The translations under genes were made by a program, and so were the position numbers. The notes under the pieces were generated by a model. That model was given only the letters and a program-made list of their open reading frames with translations. It did no database searches and was not told the DNA's origin. This document shows positions 1-9,837 of a stretch of 64,000 nucleotides of DNA, in pieces. Position 1 is the first letter of the stretch. Each line of letters begins with the position of its first letter. The stretch is from positions 107,501 through 171,500 of the forward strand of contig CAXDII010000275.1 of assembly GCA_963989245.1 (NCBI GenBank), in the 5' to 3' direction. The DNA is from Nansenia antarctica. Its lineage: Eukaryota; Chordata; Actinopteri; Argentiniformes; Microstomatidae.

Positions 1-1276
1 GCCACAAATGGAGCGAAATTGAAAGCCTCCCAACACGCGAGAAACTTGTGTTTGAAACATGGAATGCTCTTCCTGACAGTTATAGGAACATGAAGAAATG
101 TGCATTTGGAGTATTATCCATATTTGGATCAACATACCTGTGCGAGCAGATATTCTCAAACATGAACTACATCAAATCCAAATACCGCACCCGCCTCACA
201 GATGAGAGCTTGCAGTCCTGCGTGAAGATTAAAGTTACATCTTACATGCCCGATGTTGAGAAGCTGTCCAGTGAGGTCCGAAAACAGAAGTCACATTAAA
301 CGGGTAAGAACACAATCCTGTCATAGGCACATATTTAGTAACAAAGTGGCTGTTTTTATAAAGTGATTTCAGATTTTTGTCAGTATATATTTGGAATGAC
401 ACATAGGGATATTATTGTGTTTTGTTGCTCAGGTCCGAGGATGGCTGCGTTGTATTGTGCGTGTCAAAAGAGAAGAGGATGCTGCTGTGTTTTACCCTTG
501 ACTAGTAGTTCTGTTCAGTTCACTTCACTTCAGTTCTAGCACTGACTTACTTGGCATTGGCAGAAAACTAAAGAGAAGAGGATAATGCACAGAAATCGAA
601 CTTAAACTGTATTATTTAAATGTAATATACTTTACCTTTTCAAAAGGCTGCTGTTTTATTGTTTATAATTGCAGGCTGCGTTTTAACTGCAGGCTGCGTT
701 TTATTGCACTGTTTGCCCAGATAAGGGGGGAAAAGAGAAGAGGATTGTAATTGTATTCGACTTATATGTTGTATTCGTATTGTATTATTGAGGGTTGAAG
801 AGGACTGCATTTTATTCCATGAGGAGGTCTGAAATTACAGGAGGCCTATTATGCACGTTCCATTTTGTTGTTGTTTTTTCGAATCCTCAAAATAAAAATC
901 ACATCAAAAATGTGATTTCTTTATTGTAATTCTATAATTTCATCAATGCAACGAAACATAATACATTAATATTGTAATGGAAGTTAAACTTAAAGCACCG
1001 TCGTACAGCAGAGTAGTCACGTGGTGCGTCATTCTCTCCAGGGTGCGCTGCAGCGAAAATAAACATTTAATCATGAATGCTCATTATGTATTTGTAGCCT
1101 ACCTAGTCATTTTTTTGATAGTAGGCTAATATAGCTAATATAGACACTTACAGCATGTGTTGCCTTCATTATAAGGCTTATATAAGGCTTACATTTTTTT
1201 GCGGCTCCAGACAGATACATTTTTTGTTTTTTTGGTCCAATATGGCTCTTTCAACATTTTGGGTTGCCGACCCCTG
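1..1276 (+). mobile_element. hAT transposon (Buster-like), right-hand part only
   Basis: The left end is cut by the window start. The stretch begins with the C-terminal part of a hAT transposase and ends at GGTTGCCGACCCCTG (1262-1276). That is the reverse of the CAGGGGTCGGCAACC terminal repeat common in vertebrate hAT elements. Between stop codon and end lies about 980 bases of AT-rich sequence without an ORF. The target duplication cannot be tested because the other end is missing. Confidence 0.75.
3..299 (+). CDS. hAT transposase, C-terminal fragment
   Basis: An open frame runs from the window edge to a stop at 297-299. It encodes the hAT dimerisation (hATC) block: a segment like FGSTYLCEQIFSNMNYIKSK, where the Glu of YLCEQ occupies the position of the third catalytic acidic residue, followed by KYRTRLTDE. 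The protein ends in a basic tail with KSH, as in the other Buster-like transposases of this window. Upstream residues still fit the family, so the true start lies outside the window. Function by family: DNA cutting and joining during transposition. Whether the full gene is intact cannot be judged. Confidence 0.8.
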   Translation, partial: HKWSEIESLPTREKLVFETWNALPDSYRNMKKCAFGVLSIFGSTYLCEQIFSNMNYIKSKYRTRLTDESLQSCVKIKVTSYMPDVEKLSSEVRKQKSH

Positions 1277-1317
1277 TGCTAACCGGTATGAGCAGCAATG
1301 AGTAGTGTTTCTACTGA

Positions 1318-1331
1318 CCAGCAGGGGGCAG
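1318..1331 (+). promoter_or_regulatory. CTCF-like core motif
   Basis: CCAGCAGGGGGCAG fits every position of the vertebrate CTCF core CCASYAGRKGGCRS. It lies 42 bases outside the hAT end. A match to a short motif does not prove occupancy. Confidence 0.35.
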
Positions 1332-1789
1332 GATGGGGCAAAGCCACCCTCACCAAAGCGAGGGAAAAGGAAAGATGGCGACTGAGGCATAATCACCCCT
1401 GCGGACCCTCACAGAAGCAGCGCAAGGGTCAAAGTTCAGAGCACACTGCACATGCACTGGGAGGGAAAGAGGTGTAGAGGCCCCAGGTGAACTCTAGGAA
1501 GCACTTCCACATCAAGCAAGGGAGGGAGAGGAGGAGGGGTGTGGCTAGAGGAGGAGGAGGAGGAGGGAGAAGGAAGAGGGGGACCTACCAAAGTGAGCTG
1601 CAGGGTATCATCAGTCCCTCGCTCTCAAACACACCCCCCCCCCCCCCACCCCACCAATCAGACAGAGCCATCGTCAGGCCCTCAGCTCTCAAACACACCC
1701 ACGCACCCAGGCTTTTAAAAAAACAGCTTAAGACTGTCTTGTATAGACAGGCTTTTGGATAGCCCCAAAAGCCTGTCTTTCTGTGTCCT
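1332..1789. other. Purine-rich stretch and C-run, no gene seen
   Basis: 1500-1585 is strongly GGA/GAG-rich. 1626-1650 holds a long C-run. ACACACCC blocks occur at about 1627 and 1690, suggesting a local duplication of a 'ccctcagctctcaaacacacc' type. Open frames here are by-products of low complexity. Confidence 0.5.
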
Positions 1790-1999
1790 GTTGATGTTGT
1801 TGTACACCTGTTGTCTGTTACTTGTTTTTGTTTTCACTTGTTTGCCTATTTTAACCTGCTGTGGCTTTCGCTCTTTTATTATGTTTTATCGTGTTTCTTC
1901 TTTATTATGTTCTCTATATGTAAAGCACTTTGTGACCCCTGGGAAAGGTGCTATACAAATACATTTTACTTACTTACTTAGGTACTTACTTACTTACTT
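1790..1999 (+). mobile_element. L2-type LINE 3' end with (ACTT)n tail
   Basis: The block ends with a typical L2-group tail: GTAAAGCACTTTGTGACCCC, then GGTGCTATACAAATAC, followed by a TTAC/ACTT microsatellite (1965-2005). Only the 3' UTR is present. Confidence 0.6.
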
Positions 2000-2154
2000 A
2001 CTTACACCCCCCCACACCCAAGCCGGCCGCTCTGACAGTTCATCTTAATCTCACTCAGCCACATGTTCAGCGATTTACTCTGTTGGACTGAAAAAATGCT
2101 GGACTATGTTCTCTATGTTCACAAACCAGTAAATAATTATGTTAGGTACATACA

Positions 2155-2310
2155 AGACACTGAACTCCAAATTGCTCCCAGTGAGCGGGCCGGCGCCTTG
2201 CATGGTAGCTTGCCGCCATTGGTGTGTGAATGTGTGTGTGAATGGGTGAATGAGAGGCGCTATATAAGTATATATATATATCTATATAAGTCAGTCCATT
2301 TACATATACA
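2155..2310 (+). mobile_element. SINE (tRNA-derived family with L2 tail), 5' truncated
   Basis: This copy starts inside the body (CACTGAACTCCAAATTGC) and runs to the tail (GAGAGGCGCTATATAAGT, then CAGTCCATTTAC). The tRNA-like head with A and B boxes is missing. The same family occurs five more times in the window, all in reverse orientation: 6073, 14565, 24272, 26284 and 27008. Confidence 0.7.
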
Positions 2311-2639
2311 AAGCCAGGGTTCAGAAGACCTCCTCAGGGATTCACATGATGAGCTCAGCTGAGTGGTGAGGTGCAGGTATCTGCTAAATAAGGACCTGGT
2401 TGTATCTCTGACGCCCCTCAGAACACAAACACTGCCCGTCCTCTCTTTCTTTTTTTTAGCTTCTAAGAAAAGTGTTCACATACTCATGGTGCCTCTGTAA
2501 AGACGGGGGTATTTTGCATAGTGTTACAACATATTCAGTCAAAATGGCCACTGACCATTGATAGAACAGCTAACTAGAACAAGCCGTGCCTTTTTTTTTT
2601 TTTTAAGTAATTTTTTCTGAGTGGGGCAGTACCACTCAT

Positions 2640-2800
2640 ATTTTTCCTTTTTAATGACAGATATAGTAGAGATTATGACAGGAAGGATGGGTGAGAGAGA
2701 GAGAAGGGATGACATGCAGGATATGTCCGCGGCAGGAATCGAACCGGGAGCCCTGCGGTACATGGTCAGCGCTTAATCCACTACGCCACCTAAGCGCCCC
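2640..2800 (-). mobile_element. tRNA-derived SINE, second family
   Basis: On the minus strand the head reads GGGGCGCTTAGGTGGCGTAG, containing an A-box-like GTGGCGTAGTGG. This is followed by the B box GGTTCGATTCC (about 2738-2748) and a CT-rich body with a poly-pyrimidine run. There is no tRNA-length cloverleaf ending and no CCA context, so it is a SINE rather than a functional tRNA gene. Confidence 0.7.
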
Positions 2801-2967
2801 AGCCATGCCTTTTCTACCTACTATAAGAGCTGCCACAGGGGTCAACCATGACCATTACACACAACGACCACTAGTTGGCGCCGTCTTGTAAATTAGCCTG
2901 CCTCCTACACAGAAAAAAACTAGCAAAATAGCTTTATCCTAGCTTATCCTGATCCTGTGATTTGGAA

Positions 2968-3112
2968 AATGTCAGGATACTGGGTGGTAGAACGCACATA
3001 TCTAGAAAAAGTCATGAAAGGAGGGTCCTGAAATTTGATTGAGTGCAAAGATATAAAAAAATGCTCACAGGGTCAAATGAGCGCTCATGGCTGTTCTAGT
3101 GTTAAATAAACC
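2968..3112. repeat. Interspersed repeat, also at 52590-52690
   Basis: About 135 bases (from GGATACTGGGTGGTAGAACG to GGCTGTTCTAGTGTTAA) recur at 52590 with about 80-90% similarity by eye. The GTGTTAA end, read in reverse as TTAACACTAGAACAGCC, suggests the end of a TTAA-targeting (piggyBac-like) element. The other end was not located. Confidence 0.55.
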
Positions 3113-3133
3113 CACCCTGCTCCCCCTCCCTAC

Positions 3134-3229
3134 CTGCTGCAGCCACGGCCGCGGCTCTGCCGTTGTTCTGGAAGGGGTTAGTGGGGGCGGGCGCTGGGGC
3201 CGCTGCTACAAAGGGGTTTGTTGACGGAG
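3134..3229 (-). CDS. agfg1: agfg1 exon: NPF motifs
   Basis: Encodes APSTNPFVAAAPAPAPTNPF and then QNNGRAAAVAAA. NPF tripeptides bind EH domains in the family. The pyrimidine tract is a (TTC)n microsatellite, the acceptor is CTCTGCAG and the donor CAG|GTAGGG. It is the last agfg1 exon found. The C-terminal exons should lie below 3134 but were not recognised. Confidence 0.86.
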
Positions 3230-3340
3230 CTGCAGAGAAGAAGAAGAAGAAGAAGAAGACATCAAATATTTCCCCTTCAGTAAAGACGAGAATAACGAAA
3301 ATAACTTGTTCCATCGTCTAATTCTTGGTTGAAGGACTCA

Positions 3341-3762
3341 GGGTGTGTTCTCACTAGAACATTTGCTTCACTTGGAAACAGAGTTTAGGGGAAAATTCGC
3401 TTCCCTTTTTGCGTCGTTTGGAGCTGTGAGAACGCGCATTCGAAGTCGCTTCCGGAGCAAACAACCGACGGATGCTCCGCTTGAAAAGGGTGGTTTCGCT
3501 CCGGTTAGAAACGACGCGTCGAGGCTGTCCATAGGGAAACAACAGCGCATGCGTGTTGATCTGGATAAGAGCGGGACGAACGGGCAATTTTCGATTTGTC
3601 TGACCAATCAACTACCACGTCTGTTGCTTCGATTGCGTATGTTACTTCGTTTACATAAAGGGCTGTGAGAACGCAAATCAGAGAAATAATTTATGCAACA
3701 ATGTTGCAAACTCATCCACTTGCTCCGGGTCCTGATTCAGACTTTCATGTGAGAACATGACC
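3341..3762. mobile_element. TTAA-type MITE, copy 1 of 3
   Basis: It starts GGGTGTGTTCTCAC and ends GTGAGAACATGACC, an imperfect terminal inverted repeat, followed by TTAA. Copies at 23482 and 27310 share length and sequence, including CTTGCTCCGGGTCCTGATTC near the right end. No transposase is encoded. The TTAA flank suggests piggyBac mobilisation (inference). Confidence 0.7.
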
Positions 3763-4234
3763 TTAATGTCCTTTTTATGTCTAGAGAAGATGAAGTATAA
3801 TATAAGGGGCTGCTCTAATAAGTAAAAAAAAACTTGGGATCCTATTCTCTCTTTTGTTAATTCATTCCTTCTTTAGGGTGATTAGATAGTCTTATTACTT
3901 ATTTTACAAAGCACACAGTACGCTACTATTTGTATTTATATATTCATTTGACACTGGTTGGTAATAACACAATGATAAACGATTGTCTTTCTTGATGTGT
4001 GAATGTTCATTCAGCCCTATGCACAACACAGTCATTTCTTTGTTTTGTTTTGAGTCCTCTCTTTTACTGTTTTTTCTTAGGTTCCTCCTTTTTTATACTG
4101 TACTGTCCTTTTTGTTTTTGTTTTGTATTGTTCTAAAAATGTCAAATCGGGTGAACAGTTTGTTTATTTGGTATTGGTAACCCAATAAAGATACTTGTGA
4201 CTTCCTTTTTAGCTTCATCTCAGAGTTCACTCAC
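3763..4234. other. agfg1 intron, no feature seen
   Basis: AT-rich intron sequence between two exons, with no repeat or gene recognised. A run near 4120-4200 ends in AATAAAGATACTTG and could be an old retroposon tail. Confidence 0.4.
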
Positions 4235-4314
4235 CTCCGAAACCCTGGGGCATGCTGGGTATGCACTGCTGTGGCTGGGCTGACGACACGCCCGTCACTG
4301 CCCCGAACATACCC
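4235..4314 (-). CDS. agfg1: agfg1 exon: MFGAVTG segment
   Basis: With two bases from the previous exon it reads VGMFGAVTGVSSAQPQ and then IPSMPQGFG. The acceptor TGTGTGACAG is also the edge of a 60-bp minisatellite (4315-4600), so acceptor-like sequence is repeated upstream. The donor is GGAG|GTGAGT. Confidence 0.8.
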
Positions 4315-4600
4315 CTGTCACACAACACAACACAACACAGAGGTTAGTGTATGACCACAGCCCCAAACACCCCCCTGTCACACAACACAACACAACACAG
4401 GGGTTAGTGTATGACCACAGCCCCAAACACCCCCCTGTCACACAACACAACACAAGACAGGGGTTAGTGTATGACCACAGCCCCAAACACCCCCCTGTCA
4501 CACAACACAACACAACACAACACAACACAACACAGGGGTTAGTGTATTACCCCAGCCCCAAACTACCCCCTGTCACACAACACAACACAGGGATCAGTAG
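4315..4600. repeat. 60-bp minisatellite at an agfg1 splice acceptor
   Basis: At least four exact 60-base periods (rows at 4321, 4381, 4441, then an expanded one at 4501). Each contains CCCCTGTCACACAACACAAC, which also forms the 3' splice site of the exon at 4235-4314. A shorter CACAA run varies in number. Confidence 0.9.
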
Positions 4601-4845
4601 ATGACCACCGATACTAAAGAAACATTGAACAAAGGAGGTGAGAGACTGGGTATTTTAAAAAGATGAGTGAGCTTCAGGAAAAAGACACGACAATCAACAA
4701 GTAAATAGTGGAGTACTTAGCTAATTACTTTAGTTAGTATGTGGAAAAATAACTAATTTCAAGTTATGGGAGGAGTGATAGGAAAAGGTAGAAAGAAGTA
4801 GAAAGGAACAAAAAGTAAAAAAGAGGCGTGGTTTGGGTCTCTCAC

Positions 4846-5026
4846 ACTTGTGACGTGCTGCAGGTGTTGTATACGCTGGTGGGGGGGCCGGAGGAGCCGA
4901 AGACGTTGTCCAGCTCTGCTAGCGCGGCGTAGCGGTCCCCTCCTAGCAGAGCTGGCTGGCTCTTGGGAAGGACTCCTCCTCCTGATGATGCAGCTGCTGA
5001 GCTGAACCCTGCTGGAGCGCCCCCTC
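4846..5026 (-). CDS. agfg1: agfg1 exon: second AALAELD motif
   Basis: Encodes GGGAPAGFSSAAASSGGG and then GGDRYAALAELDNVFGSS. Acceptor TGTGTCCAG and donor AAGT|GTGAGA. The exon length is 181 bases, and phases match the neighbouring exons. Confidence 0.86.
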
Positions 5027-5950
5027 CTGGACACACACAACACACATCCTTCAGTTTTGCGGCAGCAATCGATTGGACCACCTTACAGAACACACTCAAA
5101 CTGATATCACTTATCATTTTCAGAAATACATTTCAGCAGGTCATAGTTGACTGTTGTTCCTGCCGATTGCCCCTCCCCCCCCCCCTTGACTTTGTTTCTA
5201 TTTGTTTTTATTTATTTGTTCTCAACTGATTTTATCTGGTCAAACAAAAAAAACAAAAAAAAAGTCTGGCTCACAACCACTACACTGTGATGGATTGTTT
5301 GATTCAGCAAACTCTCCCACAAATATTACATATTATTAAGTTTAACATCTTTGTCCTATGTCATGACAGGGGAACATTTGCAGTATCAAACGGGCTAACC
5401 ACTGAAAATGTGATCAAATGTTCTTCTACTTTAAATTGTTTTATATGTTATTGTACATGGTGCTTATATTCAGAGAGACACCAGTCACGTCTAAGTCTGC
5501 CCTTTCAAACTGCTCTCACTGTCCCGCCACACTAAGGTGTCCAATAATAGCACATAGTCCAGTGACCTCAATTAGGCTTTCTAACAGGCACGTTAGCCTC
5601 ATAATACTGTACTCGTAATAACTGCTCAAGTGGGCATTTTAGAGCAATCTTAAATATAGATATATATCTTAAATATAGGGTAGCAACTGTGCAGGAGACC
5701 GCCCCCCCATAACCCCCCCCCATAACTGACATAGAACCACTCTGTAAACAAGACACCAACCACCATAGAACCCTTCTTGGGGATATGCTGTAAGAAACAG
5801 ACCTCAACCTCTGATTCTAAACATGAATAACTGCTGGTGGTGCAGAGAGGAGGTGCTACTTCATCTTAGCCACTCATGCGCACCAGCCCAACCTCCAGCA
5901 TGTTTATCCCACCTTTAGTTCTGCTACACAGAGGCTGGCAGGGAGGTTAC
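5027..5950. other. agfg1 intron, no gene seen
   Basis: Contains a C-run at 5170-5183, A-rich tracts near 5250 and a second C-run near 5700. No exon or transposon was recognised. Confidence 0.4.
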
Positions 5951-6006
5951 CTTGCTCCGTTTGGGCAGAGCTAAAGATGGCATCCAGGTCAGTCAGAGCT
6001 GCGTGT
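5951..6006 (-). CDS. agfg1: agfg1 exon: first AALxxLDxxF motif
   Basis: This 56-base exon encodes HAALTDLDAIFSSAQTEQ, corresponding to the first DKYAALANLDNIFS motif of AGFG1. Borders CCCATAG and CAAG|GTAACC are intact. It joins in frame to 4846-5026. Confidence 0.8.
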
Positions 6007-6072
6007 CTATGGGCAGGGACGCTAACAGGGACGCTAGCAGGGACGCTAGCTGTCTGCAGCCTCTATGGCTGG

Positions 6073-6957
6073 TCCTAAACGGACTGACTTATATCGCGCC
6101 TTATTCCAAAGCGCTTTACAACGGCCTCTCATTCACCCATTCACACACACATTCACACACAAATGGCGGCAAGCTACCATGCAAGGCGCCGGCCCGCTCA
6201 CTGGGAGCAATTTGGGGTTGTGTCTTGCCCGAGGACACTTCGACATGTGGCCAGCCGGGGCTCGAACCGCCGATCTGCCAACCTTGCCATCATTAGACGC
6301 CGGCTCTACCTCCTAAGACACAGCCTCTACCTCCTGAGACACAGCCTCTACCTCCTGAGACACAGCCTCTACCTCCTGAGACACAGCCTCCACCTCCTGA
6401 GACACGGCCTCTACCTCCTGAGACACAGCCTCTACCTCCTGAGACACAGCCTCTACCTCCTGAGACACAGCCTCTACCTCCTGAGACACAGCCTCTACCT
6501 CCTGAGACACAGCCTCTACCTCCTGAGACACAGCCTCTACCTCCTGAGACACAGCCTCTACCTCCTGAGACACAGCCTCTACCTCCTGAGACACAGCCTC
6601 CACCTCCTGAGACACGGCCTCTACCTCCTGAGACACAGCCTCTACCTCCTGAGACACAGCCTCCACCTCCTGAGACACAGCCTCTACCTCATGAGACACA
6701 GCCTCTACCTCCTGAGACACAGCTTCTACCTCCTGAGACACAGCCTCTACCTCTTGAGACACAGCCTCTACCTCCTGAGACACAGCCTCTACCTCCTGAG
6801 ACACAGCCTCTACCTCCTGAGACACAGCCTCTACCTCCTGAGACACAGCCTCTACCTCCTGAGACACAGCCTCTACCTCCTGAGACACAGCCTCTACCCC
6901 CTGAGACACAGCCTCTACCTCCTGAGACACAGCCTCTACCTCCTGAGCCCCTATCTG
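6073..6957 (-). mobile_element. SINE (tRNA-derived, L2 tail) with expanded head
   Basis: The reverse strand reads, in SINE order: head, B box GGTTCGAGCCC (about 6260-6270), body GGCCACATGTCGAAGTGTCC, and tail ending AAGTCAGTCC near 6073. The 5' head is expanded about 31-fold into the minisatellite at 6300-6950. It sits in the agfg1 exon/intron border region. Confidence 0.78.
6300..6950. repeat. 21-bp minisatellite made from the SINE A-box head
   Basis: The unit (minus strand) is TCAGGAGGTAGAGGCTGTGTC, about 31 copies with few substitutions. It equals the SINE head around its A box (TGGCTCAGGAGG in complete copies). Because 21 is a multiple of 3 and the unit lacks stops, long frames stay open on both strands (7-residue repeats). 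These are not taken as genes. Confidence 0.9.
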
Positions 6958-7058
6958 ATCCTGTAGAGTTACTCTGGGAGGACCCGAAGGATCCACAGTC
7001 AGTGCTACAGGATTTGGGGAAACTAAATTGGCATTAGCTAGTTCCCCCGAAGTGTTAC
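6957..7058 (-). pseudogene. agfg1: agfg1 exon with ~13-base deletion and SINE at its end
   Basis: After an intact acceptor (CACATGCAG) the exon reads NTSGELANAN in the frame set by the previous exon. From about 7024 the homology continues only in another frame, as FPKSCSTDCGSFGSSQSNST, which matches the family's FPKSSSADFG-like stretch. The missing residues correspond to about 13 bases (F-AHFD). The 3' part of the exon is lost at a SINE insertion whose head begins near 6957. Confidence 0.72.
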
Positions 7059-7424
7059 CTGCATGTGAGAAGAGAGCTGACAGAGAGAACCGTGAGAGGG
7101 CTGCAGTGTGTGTGTCCATGTGCTGCAGCACCACAACACCTATGGGGAATGTGTGTCAAGGAAACGCAGGTAGCTGCAGTGGCTCAGAATCTGGGGCGTG
7201 GCTGAAACTACTACACAACACTAGGACACCTGCATCATCTTCAGAGGACAGTACAGTACCATCGTTCATCAGGAACAGCTTCACCTCCTGCACAGAATCC
7301 CTATGAGCTATGGATCAATGTGAGCGCATATGAATGAAGTGACTTGGCTATCTGCAATATGAACTGTCTGTCTGTCTCAGGGTAGGATGAGGAGCCTTGT
7401 CTATCTGTCTGTCTGTCTGCGCAG

Positions 7425-7665
7425 ATGTAACTGAATATTCCTGAAATATGCCGATTAAGGTGTTTACATGTCACAATATTCCGATTCAAACAGGCCTATG
7501 CCAGGGGTCTTAATCTGAATATCCCCTATGCCAGGGGTCTTAAAATGAATATTAATCTTAATCCAATTTGGTACGTGTTTACATGACTCTTGCCCAATCG
7601 GAATATTGAGCAATATGCCGCTTAATACAGGAATATGGTGTGCATGTAAACACAGTCGATGACAC
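7425..7665. mobile_element. Foldback MITE-like element
   Basis: The left part (AATATGCCGATTAAGGTGTT, then TACATGTCACAATATTCCG) is mirrored by the right part (CAATCGGAATATTGAGCAAT, then ATGTAAACAC). Inside, CTATGCCAGGGGTCTTAA is present twice (7496 and 7527). No ORF and no clear target duplication. Confidence 0.5.
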
Positions 7666-7699
7666 AGTAGGCAACAGAAATACGGGGAGAGAGAGAAAC

Positions 7700-8230
7700 A
7701 ATAGATCCTCTCTCTCTCTCTCTCTCTCGCCGTTTCTCCTGCCCTGAAGGCAGCCTGGCAGAGCTTCTCATCCCTTTTCATTGAGTAACTAACCCTACTC
7801 ATCCATATGGAGACATTCATCTGATCTCAGACTCAAATGATTTCCAATACTTATGTTTCCACGATTATGATTCCACCCATGTATAGCGTGATAATAATGT
7901 GCTTGTAGGTGACAACAATATTTAATAATATCAGTAATTCAGGCCCCCGGTTCTTAAGTGATAAAGTGTGTGTGTTTTGTGTGTGTGTTTGTGTGTGTGT
8001 GTGCCAGCCAATTAAATATAGATCATAGACCAACGTGGACAAATAATGCATGAAAAGTGCACATAATAATGGCTGTGAGTGAGAAGTGCGCGAGTGTGGC
8101 GAGAGACAGAGAGAGGGAGAGAGAGACAGAGAGAGACAGAGAAAGGGAGAGAGAGACAGAGAGAGAGAGAGAAAGAGACAGAGAGAGGGAGAGAGAGACA
8201 GAGAGAGGGAGAGAGAGGGAGAGAGACACG
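7700..8230. repeat. Microsatellites in agfg1 intron
   Basis: (TC)n at 7709-7729, (TG)n at 7967-8003 and a GAGA/GACA-rich block at 8085-8228. Long frames across them are low-complexity artefacts. Confidence 0.85.
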
Positions 8231-8258
8231 CAACACAGGTGAACAGAGGATGATCTAC

Positions 8259-8375
8259 CTGTGTGAGATGGCTGGAAGGGAGTCTGGGGCGCGGAGCAGG
8301 GGAAAGGTGGACCTGAGCTCTCAAACACGTCAAAGTTTGCAAAGTCTGAGTTTGGAGCGTTTGTGTTTTGAGCAG
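8259..8375 (-). CDS. agfg1: agfg1 exon: SDFANFDVF repeat
   Basis: Encodes AQNTNAPNSDFANFDVFESS and then a QTPFQPSHTG end. Acceptor ACCTCCAG and donor ACAG|GTAGAT are intact. The last G codon is completed by the next (damaged) exon. Confidence 0.85.
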
Positions 8376-8710
8376 CTGGAGGTCAGGGGTCAGGAGGGTC
8401 AAACACATAAACCAAAAAGGAAACAATGGGTGAGATGAGTCATGATCACACACAACAAAAGGAATGAGAGATCGTACTGAACACACAGAGATATGGACTG
8501 GAGGGCATGGAGCCAACGACAATAATATACATGATGATGGTAATGACAATAACATACATGATAATGCGTGTGTGCGTGTGTGGCAACGCTTTACGATCAT
8601 CACTGATTTCCATAAAGGAAGATGAAACTGTTCTCATATTTAAGAGTTGGGTGGGTGGTCCTGACCATGGTCCATTTCAGGGACCAGTGGCGCTGTGCGC
8701 TAGTCCTTAC

Positions 8711-8882
8711 CTGGGTGGCTGTTGAAATGTGCAAAGTTTGCAAAGTTGGGTGCAGAGCCTGCTGCAGTCTGAGAGGGCGGGGCAGCGAAGATGTCACCGC
8801 CCAGGTCGCTGAGGAGGTCAAACTTCTTCTCCTGAAACTGCTGGCTCATCTGGAGGGCCTGGGCACGCCCCATCACCGGAGA
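8711..8882 (-). CDS. agfg1: agfg1 exon: FDLLSDLG segment and NFANFAHF
   Basis: Encodes SPVMGRAQAL, then EKKFDLLSDLGGDIFAAP and NFANFAHFNSHP. Acceptor CTCTCTCAG and donor CAG|GTAAGG are intact. It joins in frame to the exon at 8259-8375 (P-AAQNTN). Confidence 0.87.
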
Positions 8883-8904
8883 CTGAGAGAGAGAGAACAG
8901 TGTT

Positions 8905-8965
8905 ACACCCTGCCAACACCCTGCCAACACCCTGCCAACACCCTGCCAACACCATGCCAACATTT
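8905..8965. repeat. 12-bp tandem repeat CCCTGCCAACAC
   Basis: About five copies, directly next to the LINE tail that follows. Confidence 0.8.
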
Positions 8966-9052
8966 AAACAGGCCCTCAAAACCCACCTCTTCAAGCTCGC
9001 CTTCGTCTTTGAGTGTCTAGAAAAGCGCTATATAAGTCTAATGTATTATTAT
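8958..9052 (+). mobile_element. L2-type LINE 3' end
   Basis: Encodes the usual end of an L2 protein (FKQALKTHLFKLAF), then a tail with AAAAGCGCTATATAAGTC and an ATT-rich end. Confidence 0.65.
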
Positions 9053-9055
9053 GGA

Positions 9056-9110
9056 GGAGTGGCTCTGTTGAGGTGCAGGGTGGGGGGCTGAGTCCTACCT
9101 CTTCAGGTTA
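9056..9110 (-). repeat. agfg1: Partial duplicate of the agfg1 exon end at 9559
   Basis: GTGGCTCTGTTGAGGTGCAG, followed by a G-run and AGTCC, copies the 3' edge of the exon at 9559-9721 about 510 bases away. It lacks the rest of the exon. Confidence 0.55.
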
Positions 9111-9116
9111 CACCTT

Positions 9117-9445
9117 AACTGTCCCTCAGACATTACTACTCCCCCAGCACTGTGTCTCCTGAGACATCTACTACCCCCCAGCACTGTGTCTCCTGAGACA
9201 TCTACTACCCCCCAGCACTGTGTCTCCTGAGACATCTACTACCCCCCAGCACTGTGTCTCCTGAGACATTACTACCCCCCAGCACTGTGTCTCCTGAGAC
9301 ATCTACTACCCCCCAGTACTGTGTCTCCTGAGACATCTACTACCCCCCAGCACTGCTCCTCCTGAGACATCTACTACCCCCCAGCACTGTGTCTCCTGAG
9401 ACACCTGCTTTTCCCCTTTACTGTGTCCCCTAAGACTTCTACTGC
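9117..9445. repeat. 34-bp minisatellite, eight units
   Basis: The unit is built of CTACTACCCCCC and AGCACTGTGTCTCCTGAGAC. The flanks (ACACCTTAACTGT left; TTCTACTGCCCCCCTTGTAC right) recur at 28495-28640 around only one or two units. The repeat therefore grew inside a dispersed element. Confidence 0.85.
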
Positions 9446-9474
9446 CCCCCTTGTACTGTCTCTCTGTTTCTCCA

Positions 9475-9479
<5 letters not shown>

Positions 9480-9533
<54 letters not shown>
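9480..9533. repeat. (AT)n microsatellite
   Basis: 27 AT units next to a G-run, in the agfg1 intron. Confidence 0.95.
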
Positions 9534-9536
<3 letters not shown>

Positions 9537-9558
9537 GGAGGAGGGGGGGGGGTCCTAC

Positions 9559-9721
9559 CTGGCTGGGTGTGGCTCTGTTGAGGTGCAGGGGGGGGGCAGA
9601 GTCCCCCAGCAGGGTCCTGAGGGGCCGGACCTCGGGGGTACTGCTGGTGCTGCTGGCCGACGACCCAGAGATGGAGGCATGGACGGAGGCTACCACCCTG
9701 GCCTGCTCTGGAGGAACAAAC
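9559..9721 (-). CDS. agfg1: agfg1 exon: linker after ArfGAP
   Basis: Encodes FVPPEQARVVASVHASISGS, then TSSTPEVRPLRTLLGDSAPP and LHLNRATPSQ, closely following vertebrate AGFG1. The acceptor (CTCTGTTCAG) follows a long CT/GA microsatellite that forms the pyrimidine tract, and the donor is CAG|GTAGGA. The phase fits the exon on either side. Confidence 0.85.
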
Positions 9722-9726
9722 CTGAA

Positions 9727-9743
9727 CAGAGAGAGAGAGAGAC

Positions 9744-9833
<90 letters not shown>
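9727..9833. repeat. (GA)n microsatellite
   Basis: Continues almost to the acceptor of exon 9559-9721 and supplies its pyrimidine tract on the minus strand. Confidence 0.95.

Positions 9834-9837
<4 letters not shown>

Noticed and set aside
2640..2800. Functional tRNA gene (A and B boxes present)
   Set aside because: The sequence continues as a SINE body and no cloverleaf closes; the same holds for the other SINE heads at 14828, 24516, 26575 and 27255.
6163..7134. Long overlapping frames (267 and 273 codons) on both strands
   Set aside because: They are created by a 21-bp tandem repeat that lacks stops; no start context or domain supports a protein.
8900..9091. Small protein at 8900-9091
   Set aside because: A 12-bp repeat fused by chance to the end of an L2 protein.
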